Source: Deferribacteres bacterium
GTDB taxonomy: Bacteria > Nitrospirota > Thermodesulfovibrionia > UBA6902
NCBI GenBank assembly: GCA_030598625.1
Contig: JAUVPO010000105.1
Span: 1-6,884, forward strand
DNA length: 6,884 nucleotides
Direction: 5' to 3'
Shown: positions 1 through 4,996 of the stretch, piece by piece
How the letters are laid out: every line of letters starts with the position of its first letter
Position numbering within the stretch: position 1 is the first letter of the stretch
The notes under the pieces: model-generated
What the model saw: the letters and a program-made list of their open reading frames with translations, nothing else
The model's database searches: none
What the model was told of the DNA's origin: nothing
Program-made: the position numbers and the translations under genes

Positions 1-1097
1 ACATAGGACAGATCGAATATCAACAGCCTTAAATCCGCTCCAAAACCTGGATAACCCTGATAAAGACCCGCGCTCACTGCCATTGAAATAAGCTTTTTAT
101 CAAAAAGCTGCAATCGCCCCCCAAAACGGAGCCTCTTTCCTATATCATCATCCTGATCATAATTATGCAGAAGATCCGCGTAGTCAAGGCCGATAAGCAA
201 AGAGTGGAAAACAGGGATCTCAGGGCTAATGGCAAATCCGATATTTACTGTCATTGGAATTTCACCTGCATCACCAAAATCCATGCCCCCGATATTCATA
301 AGTGATAACCCCACTGCGGGTTTGAGTAAAATCAATCTTGGGATATTGTAGATGATACCGGCATCAAACCCTATGGCGCTGTCGCTCTTTCTCTGGTCAT
401 CCATAATATCTTCCTCAATATATTCATCCAGACTGTCCTGATTTTCAATAATTTCCCTTGCGGTAAAAGTGTGTATAAGCGCTTCTCTGTAAAGATATTT
501 TACTGAAGCGCCAATACAAAGCCCGTTTGACATCTCATAACTTAATCCTCCTATACCGCCATAGAACGCGTCAGCGTTTACTTCAAGCAAACCATTTGAG
601 CCGAAACCCTGATGGGTCATCCCGTCAAGCCTCAGGGTCGCAAGTCCGCCAATAGCAAAAGCCACAGACCCGGTTTTTTTCCCCAGAGAAACAAATTCGG
701 ATAGTCCCAAATGCAAGTTGTCTCCCCTGTAATTTGCCAGCACATCATTTACAGCCCTTAACTCATCATCATCTGTCTCTCCGTCTCCGTCAACGTCTCC
801 TGTATCCAATGCATCCTGCATCTCCTCCGCAAAGTCCTGAGAATTTCCATTCATCTCACCTGTGACACCCAGGACATTAACCTCCCATCCTTTGTCAACA
901 GGCATATGTCCCAGACCGGCAGGGTTGTAAAAAAGTGTGTCCGTCCTGCCTCCAATTGCAACATACGCCCCGCCCATCCCCATTGCCCTTGGCGATTTAT
1001 ATAAATATGGGTATTCGCCCGAAGCTGTTTCTCCTGACGCAGGGGAGAGAAAAAAAACAAGCAAGACCAAAACAGTAATCGACATTCTTTTATACAT
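1..1097 (-). CDS. Outer-membrane beta-barrel protein, TraF/PorV/FadL-like (3' end outside window)
   Basis: I translated this frame by hand from the ATG at 1097-1095; it stays open to the left edge, giving 365 residues without the C-terminus. Residues 1-22 form a signal peptide: a short basic start (MYKR), a hydrophobic core VLVLLVFFL, and an A-S-G cleavage-like site. The mature N-terminus has the signature RAMGMGGAYVA (37-47) and YNPAGLG (57-63). These are typical of chromosomal TraF-like, PorV/PorQ and FadL-like outer-membrane barrels, whose first strands carry this Gly-rich motif and the NPAG turn. The rest alternates Gly and aromatic residues in short strand-like stretches, as expected for a barrel. 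Residues 101-112 form an EF-hand-like loop in an acidic insertion. The gene lies 11 bases downstream of the lipoprotein gene on the same strand, so co-transcription is likely. The family is heterogeneous and the substrate cannot be told; transport or a structural role are both possible. Family call fairly secure, function unknown. Confidence 0.8.
   Translation of the reverse strand, partial: MYKRMSITVLVLLVFFLSPASGETASGEYPYLYKSPRAMGMGGAYVAIGGRTDTLFYNPAGLGHMPVDKGWEVNVLGVTGEMNGNSQDFAEEMQDALDTGDVDGDGETDDDELRAVNDVLANYRGDNLHLGLSEFVSLGKKTGSVAFAIGGLATLRLDGMTHQGFGSNGLLEVNADAFYGGIGGLSYEMSNGLCIGASVKYLYREALIHTFTAREIIENQDSLDEYIEEDIMDDQRKSDSAIGFDAGIIYNIPRLILLKPAVGLSLMNIGGMDFGDAGEIPMTVNIGFAISPEIPVFHSLLIGLDYADLLHNYDQDDDIGKRLRFGGRLQLFDKKLISMAVSAGLYQGYPGFGADLRLLIFDLSY
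762..797 (-). other. EF-hand-like calcium loop in the barrel protein
   Basis: The twelve residues read D-V-D-G-D-G-E-T-D-D-D-E (residues 101-112). This matches the canonical EF-hand loop: acidic residues at positions 1, 3, 5 and 9, Gly at 6 and Glu at 12. Position 8 is Thr rather than the usual hydrophobic residue. The loop sits in a polar, acidic stretch before a strand-like segment, so it is probably in an exposed loop. Calcium binding is inferred from the motif only. Confidence 0.55.
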
Positions 1098-1100
1098 ATT

Positions 1101-1107
1101 CCCCCCC
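1101..1107 (-). promoter_or_regulatory. Seven-G tract acting as ribosome binding site of the barrel gene
   Basis: On the minus strand a run of seven G lies three bases before the ATG at 1097, inside the 11-base gap to the lipoprotein stop codon. It is the only purine-rich Shine-Dalgarno-like stretch there, and it supports the start at 1097. An alternative start is Met5 at 1085. A homopolymer this long at a ribosome binding site can change length by slippage. Confidence 0.45.
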
Positions 1108-1108
1108 A

Positions 1109-2098
1109 TTAAAGCTGCGTTGTAATATAATTTGCTATTTCGTCGGACGAACAGGCGTCACCGCCGCAGGCGTCATTTATTATGTCCTGCACAGAGTCCG
1201 ATATCTCATTACCTGTATCAAAAGAATTGTTCAGAGACTGGACACCATCTGAAATAGCATCGTCAAATGCAGATACGAGATCAAGCGGCGTTCCATTGAT
1301 CTCAACAGGACAGGGCCAGGTACGTGCAGGGTCAGGAGACTCTTCCTGGCAGGTTTCAGATGTTACGACCGCTACCCTGTAGTTCCCGCCCGAATCGTAA
1401 TGAAGTTTCTTGTAATCCGCGGGACACGAAGCAGTAGGACCCCCTGCAATTGTTACGGTTATCCCTCTATATGTTCCGGATTTATTCAGGATGTTTATAT
1501 CAGTGGGTGTTAGAACATATGCCGCATCAGTACACGCCTGTCCTGCTGCAGCAAGCAGGGCACAAGCGACCACATCCGCATCGTCTTTCGTGCCATTGCC
1601 ATTGATATCACAGTCAGACAATTCGCCGTCACCGTCAAAATCAATAACAAGTTTAATAAGCGCCAGACTTTTTACGGTTCTTACGAGTGCCAAATAAAAT
1701 TGTGCATCCTTGTATGAATTGTCCGAGGAAGAAATTTTATCATATTCATTTGCAGAATTATCAAGATTGTTCAGATCATCCTCATCAACAGCAGTAATAA
1801 GGGAACTCACATAGCCGCCAAGCGGACTGCTCTGGCCACTTGATTCGCTTAATCCGTTTATTACATCTTCAACATCAAATCCGGCCTTTCCGAAATATGC
1901 AGCCCCCATCTGAAGTTCATCAGCGCACGAAGAATTGAGCACGGAATCGTAGTTGCCATCATCAAGGTCAACAGAGACCTGGTATTTACACGCCTCAACA
2001 GAATCCTCGTCCGCCAATGATTCAAATAAATTACTGCCGCAACCGGACAGAAAAAGCAGTGATATGAAAATGAGTGAAACTGTTCTTTTTGTTTTCAT
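1109..2098 (-). CDS. Secreted lipoprotein with dockerin-like calcium loops, function unknown
   Basis: 329 residues from the start chosen here. The ATG at 2104 is possible, but AGGAGG (2110-2105) directly abuts it with no spacer. The ATG at 2098 has a six-base spacer and gives a cleaner signal peptide, MKTKRTVSLIFISLLFLSGC. The lipobox LSGC places the lipidated Cys at residue 20. The next residue is Gly, not Asp, which favours outer-membrane sorting. After the lipobox come short helix-like acidic and Ala-rich segments. Two overlapping calcium-type loops follow at residues 153-175 (DFDGDGELSDCD, then DINGNGTKDDAD). Beyond the lipid anchor there are about ten Cys, including DACGGDAC near the C-terminus, suggesting disulphides in the periplasm or at the surface. 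I do not recognise the family. It is the first gene of a likely two-gene unit with the barrel protein. The coding call is strong because signal peptide, ribosome binding site and operon spacing all agree. Confidence 0.85.
   Translation of the reverse strand: MKTKRTVSLIFISLLFLSGCGSNLFESLADEDSVEACKYQVSVDLDDGNYDSVLNSSCADELQMGAAYFGKAGFDVEDVINGLSESSGQSSPLGGYVSSLITAVDEDDLNNLDNSANEYDKISSSDNSYKDAQFYLALVRTVKSLALIKLVIDFDGDGELSDCDINGNGTKDDADVVACALLAAAGQACTDAAYVLTPTDINILNKSGTYRGITVTIAGGPTASCPADYKKLHYDSGGNYRVAVVTSETCQEESPDPARTWPCPVEINGTPLDLVSAFDDAISDGVQSLNNSFDTGNEISDSVQDIINDACGGDACSSDEIANYITTQL
1574..1642 (-). other. Two overlapping dockerin/thrombospondin-type-3-like calcium loops in the lipoprotein
   Basis: Residues 153-164 have Asp at loop positions 1, 3, 5, 10 and 12 and Gly at 6 (D-F-D-G-D-G-E-L-S-D-C-D). 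The last Asp also begins a second loop, D-I-N-G-N-G-T-K-D-D-A-D (164-175). The tandem DxDGDG / DxNGNG pattern is known from dockerins and thrombospondin type 3 repeats. An embedded Cys and a hydrophobic helix-like segment (VVACALLAAAG) follow. Calcium binding is inferred. Confidence 0.55.
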
Positions 2099-2104
2099 TC
2101 CCAT

Positions 2105-2110
2105 CCTCCT
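2105..2110 (-). promoter_or_regulatory. AGGAGG ribosome binding site that decides the lipoprotein start
   Basis: On the minus strand the bases read AAAAGGAGG followed at once by ATGGGA and a second ATG. A perfect AGGAGG with zero spacing cannot serve the first ATG (2104) well, but it is six bases from the second (2098). The start is therefore placed at 2098. Confidence 0.75.
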
Positions 2111-2170
2111 TTTAATTCAATAATAGGTCCTCTTACTAAATCACTCTGTTTGTTATCCTGAACTTTATTC

Positions 2171-2182
2171 ACTGTTAACAGT
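2171..2182. promoter_or_regulatory. Perfect 12-base palindrome, candidate operator
   Basis: ACTGTTAACAGT equals its own reverse complement over all twelve bases. It lies in the middle of the divergent intergenic region, just upstream of a TATAAT on the plus strand. That position suits a dimeric repressor controlling one or both directions. No particular regulator is recognised. Confidence 0.4.
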
Positions 2183-2200
2183 CACCCAAACAGATATAAT
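2175..2200 (+). promoter_or_regulatory. Weak candidate promoter for the Lon-like protease gene
   Basis: TATAAT at 2195-2200 is a perfect -10 hexamer. The nearest -35-like hexamer is TTAACA at 2175-2180 (5 of 6 to TTGACA), within the palindrome. The spacer is only 14 bases, shorter than the usual 16-18, so a regulator or another -35 may be involved. It would give a leader of nearly 190 bases. Another weak option is TTGCAT (2326) with TATCCT (2350). Confidence 0.25.
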
Positions 2201-2378
2201 CCCGGTCAACACCACTACCTTTCCATTGAGCAAACTGCCTCATTATATCATTTCCGGGAAGATAAAAATATGCCGGGAAATTCATATAAAATACCATATG
2301 TTTAATTCAGGTTAGAGTAATTCTCTTGCATCTTACCCCTAAAATTCTGTATCCTGTATCATATATTCCAAACACATC

Positions 2379-2387
2379 GGGAGGTGG
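2379..2387 (+). promoter_or_regulatory. Ribosome binding site of the Lon-like protease
   Basis: GGGAGGTGG lies upstream of the ATG at 2395, with nine bases between GGAGGT and the start. The same frame extends back to an ATG at 2326, but that one has no Shine-Dalgarno, and the extra 23 residues do not resemble the family N-terminus. The start at 2395 is therefore preferred. Confidence 0.8.
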
Positions 2388-2394
2388 TCGACAC

Positions 2395-4848
2395 ATGTTA
2401 AGAAAAGTCAAAAAAGATGAGCTGTATTCCTGCTGTGAACCATCCGAGCTGCCGTTTAACACAACGAATGACATTTCCGCTTTAAAAGAAACCATCGGAC
2501 AGAAAAGGGCGCTTAGCGCTGTGGAGTTCGGCCTGGGTATCAACAGCCATGGGTTTAACATATACATTCTCGGTGAAAGCGGCACGGGAAAATTGACCAC
2601 CATCAGGACGATACTGGAAGAAAAAGCAAAAAAAGAACCTGTGCCGAACGACTGCTGCTATGTTTACAATTTCAAAAACAATGATGTTCCTCTCACACTA
2701 AGCCTGCCTCCGGGAACTGGCCTTACTTTTCAAAAAGATATGGACGAAATGATAACCATTCTGCGGCAGGAAATACCCAAGATATTTGAATCAAAAGAGT
2801 ATGAAAAACAACGGACCAAGATACTTGAAGACTTCCAGCAAAAACAGAAAAGCTATTTCGCGGACATTGAAAAGGACGCAAAAGAAAAAGACTTTACCCT
2901 GAGGAAGACCGTCAGCGGACTCGTTCTTGTCCCCGTAAAGACAACGGGCGAAACATTAAGCGAGGAAGCATATGAAAACCTTGAGCCTAAGGTAAAAAAG
3001 AAAATAGAGGCCATAGGGAAAGTACTTCAGGAAAGACTCGATGACGCGATAAGGATCGTCAGAGAAGAAGAAAAGAAGATCAAGGATATTATGAAAGATC
3101 TTGAGAGGCAGGCTGCCCTCTCATCCGTCGGCCACAGGATAGCTGAACTAAAAAGCAAATACGAAAACAACGCCGGTGTCCTGAATTATCTTAAGGAGGT
3201 GGAAGAAGATATCCTTGAACATCTTGATGATTTCAAACCCCAGGAAGAACAGGCGCCTTCTCTTCCATTTATGAAACAGGTGAAATCAGAGCCGTCATTT
3301 ATCAGGTATTCCGTGAATGTTTTCGTCAATAACCGCGAGTTAAAGGGAGTGCCTGTTGTAATCGAAAATAACCCGACCTATTACAATCTTTTTGGAAGGA
3401 TCGAACATAAACTTCAATATGGGATGGCAATGACCGATTTTACCATGATAAAAGCCGGCTCTCTTCAGATGGCAAACGGCGGTTACCTGGTCATAGACGC
3501 CCTTGAGCTTCTTAAAAATATTTTTTCATATGACGCCCTGAAAAGAACAATAAAGGAAAAAGAGATAAAAACAGAAGACGTGTGGGAACAATACCGTTTG
3601 ATTTCAACAGTTACCCTGAGACCCGCTCCCATCCCGTTTAACGTGAAAATTATATTAGTAGGCAGCCCTCGCCTTTATTACCTGCTGTATAGTCTCGACG
3701 AAGAATACAGGGAACTGTTTAAGGTAAAGGCTGATTATGAGAACCGCATGGACCGGAACACTGAAAACACGTTGAAATACGCGAATTTTGTGCGGACCAA
3801 ATGTGATGAAAGAGGGCTGCAGGCATTTAACCGGGACGCAGTCGCAAAAGTCATTGAGTATGGATCTCGACTTGCCGAACACCAGAAAAAGCTGTCAGCC
3901 AAATTCAGTGAAATAGCAGACCTGCTCAGGGAAGCCGATTACTGGGCAAGACTCAGCAAGAACGACGTTGTGACAGCCGGAGATGTTGAAAAAGCTCTCC
4001 AGGAGAAAACATACCGTTCCAATAAAGTAGAGAAAAAAATACTCGAAGCGACCAAAGAAGGGACAATCCTCGTTGACACGGAGGGTGCCGTAACAGGTCA
4101 GATCAACGGACTCTGGGTGCTTGACCTTGGAGATTACAGGTTCGGCATGCCGTCGAGAATCACTGCCAGGAGTTACGCGGGACGGGCCGGGATTGTAAAC
4201 ATAGAGAGGGAAACCAAGCTGAGCGGGAAGATACACGAAAAGGCGATATTAATACTTACCGCTTATCTTGGCGGGAAATATGCAATAAAACATTCCCTCA
4301 GTCTGACCGCGTCCCTTACGTTCGAACAACTTTATGGGGAGATAGAAGGAGACAGCGCCACATGCGCCGAGTTATACGCCCTTTTAAGCAGCATAACAAA
4401 TGTGCCATTAAAACAATCTTTTGCAATAACAGGCTCAATGAACCAGCATGGAGAAGTCCAACCCATAGGCGGAGTAAACGAAAAAATAGAGGGATTCTAT
4501 GAAGTCTGCAAACTCAACGGTCTTAACAAAGAACACGGGGTAATTATTCCGCGAAGGAACCTTATAAATTTGATGTTAAAAAATGAGATCATTGAAGCTG
4601 TTTTAAAGAAAAAATTCAATATATACGCAATTGACAACATTGAAGACGGAATAAAAATCCTTACCGGCCTGCCTCCGGGAGAATTGAAACCTGACGGAAC
4701 TTATCCGGAAAAAACATTCAATTTCCTGGTCGCCAAAAGACTGAAAGAACTGTCGGATGCCATGAAAGAGGAAAAAGAATCCGATGACAATAACAGGGAC
4801 AAAAAAAAGAGCGGCAAAAAAGGCAAAAAACCTCGCAAACAAAAATAA
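2395..4848 (+). CDS. Lon-family ATP-dependent protease, AAA_32/LonB-like type
   Basis: 817 residues, close to the usual size for this family (E. coli YcbZ type, peptidase S16), which lacks the LON substrate domain of classical Lon. The N-terminus CCEPSELPF followed by IGQKRALSAVEFGLGI is typical. Walker A is GESGTGK (60-66); Leu follows the Lys where Ser/Thr is classical, a deviation I recall as common in this family. A long charged, coiled-coil-like insertion spans about 132-282. Walker B is YLVID (364-368), and a sensor-1-like segment VGSPRLYYLL follows (422-431). The C-terminal protease domain runs from about 543 to 762. Its catalytic Ser654 is in EGDSATCAELYALLSS and Lys697 in GGVNEKIEGF, 43 residues apart as in Lon. 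The last 30 residues are a Lys-rich tail. The protein should form a cytosolic hexamer that unfolds and degrades proteins; its substrates are unknown. The gene looks monocistronic, with a divergent neighbour on the left and a promoter-bearing gap on the right. Confidence 0.95.
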   Translation: MLRKVKKDELYSCCEPSELPFNTTNDISALKETIGQKRALSAVEFGLGINSHGFNIYILGESGTGKLTTIRTILEEKAKKEPVPNDCCYVYNFKNNDVPLTLSLPPGTGLTFQKDMDEMITILRQEIPKIFESKEYEKQRTKILEDFQQKQKSYFADIEKDAKEKDFTLRKTVSGLVLVPVKTTGETLSEEAYENLEPKVKKKIEAIGKVLQERLDDAIRIVREEEKKIKDIMKDLERQAALSSVGHRIAELKSKYENNAGVLNYLKEVEEDILEHLDDFKPQEEQAPSLPFMKQVKSEPSFIRYSVNVFVNNRELKGVPVVIENNPTYYNLFGRIEHKLQYGMAMTDFTMIKAGSLQMANGGYLVIDALELLKNIFSYDALKRTIKEKEIKTEDVWEQYRLISTVTLRPAPIPFNVKIILVGSPRLYYLLYSLDEEYRELFKVKADYENRMDRNTENTLKYANFVRTKCDERGLQAFNRDAVAKVIEYGSRLAEHQKKLSAKFSEIADLLREADYWARLSKNDVVTAGDVEKALQEKTYRSNKVEKKILEATKEGTILVDTEGAVTGQINGLWVLDLGDYRFGMPSRITARSYAGRAGIVNIERETKLSGKIHEKAILILTAYLGGKYAIKHSLSLTASLTFEQLYGEIEGDSATCAELYALLSSITNVPLKQSFAITGSMNQHGEVQPIGGVNEKIEGFYEVCKLNGLNKEHGVIIPRRNLINLMLKNEIIEAVLKKKFNIYAIDNIEDGIKILTGLPPGELKPDGTYPEKTFNFLVAKRLKELSDAMKEEKESDDNNRDKKKSGKKGKKPRKQK

Positions 4849-4852
4849 TATA

Positions 4853-4885
4853 AAGGATTCAAGTGTTGATTAATAATTAATCCTT
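4853..4885 (+). terminator. AT-rich inverted repeat after the protease gene, possible weak terminator
   Basis: AAGGATT (4853-4859) can pair with AATCCTT (4879-4885), and the right arm is followed by ATTTTAT. The pair encloses part of a second, perfect dyad, GATTAAT-A-ATTAATC (4868-4882), so two alternative structures compete. Starting four bases after the stop codon is a good place for a terminator. The stems are AT-rich and weak and the T-run is broken, so it could equally be a protein-binding dyad. Confidence 0.35.
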
Positions 4886-4907
4886 ATTTTATAACCCCGA
4901 ACCATAT

Positions 4908-4935
4908 TTGGCGTAATTGTCAAAGGAGTTATAAT
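4908..4935 (+). promoter_or_regulatory. Candidate sigma-70 promoter for the heptosyltransferase-phosphatase gene
   Basis: TTGGCG (4908-4913, 4 of 6 to TTGACA) and a perfect TATAAT (4930-4935) are separated by 16 bases. Transcription would start near 4942, giving a leader of about 55 bases before the ATG at 4997. The -10 lies inside an imperfect dyad with GGAG/CTCC arms (4925-4941), a possible operator. This is the best promoter-like pair in the window. Confidence 0.45.
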
Positions 4936-4996
4936 ATCTCCAAATTTTCTTGTATGCCATCTATAATTTATTTTCATTATTTCCATTGGCATCTCT

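Larger units (their letters stand above)
2111..2378. other. Divergent intergenic region
   Basis: This gap separates the leftward lipoprotein gene from the rightward Lon-like protease gene and should hold promoters for both. I see no convincing small gene. Visible elements are the palindrome at 2171-2182, a TATAAT at 2195-2200, a repeated CCGGGAA (2254-2260 and 2273-2279), and a tandem CTGTATC doublet (2347-2360). No clear minus-strand promoter could be assigned: TTAACA (2180-2175 read leftward region) lacks a good -10 at normal spacing, and TATTAT near 2120 lacks a -35. Confidence 0.5.

Noticed and set aside
937..1125. Plus-strand 62-codon frame over the start of the barrel gene
   Set aside because: The minus-strand frame here has a signal peptide and family motifs, so the plus-strand frame is a shadow.
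2254..2279. Repeated CCGGGAA as a possible iteron or operator pair
   Set aside because: Two seven-base copies 19 bases apart are too little evidence in a 270-base gap, and no third copy was seen.
2325..2345. Heat-shock (sigma-32-like) promoter for the protease, from CTTGCAT and CCCCTAAA
   Set aside because: The two elements are only about six bases apart, far too close for a -35/-10 pair; no CIRCE-type repeat was found.
2326..2394. In-frame N-terminal extension of the protease from the ATG at 2326
   Set aside because: No Shine-Dalgarno precedes it, its residues do not match the family, and a strong GGGAGGTGG sits correctly before the ATG at 2395.
3895..4236. Minus-strand 113-codon frame inside the protease gene
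   Set aside because: It is fully antisense to a conserved part of the Lon-family coding sequence and shows no signal of its own.
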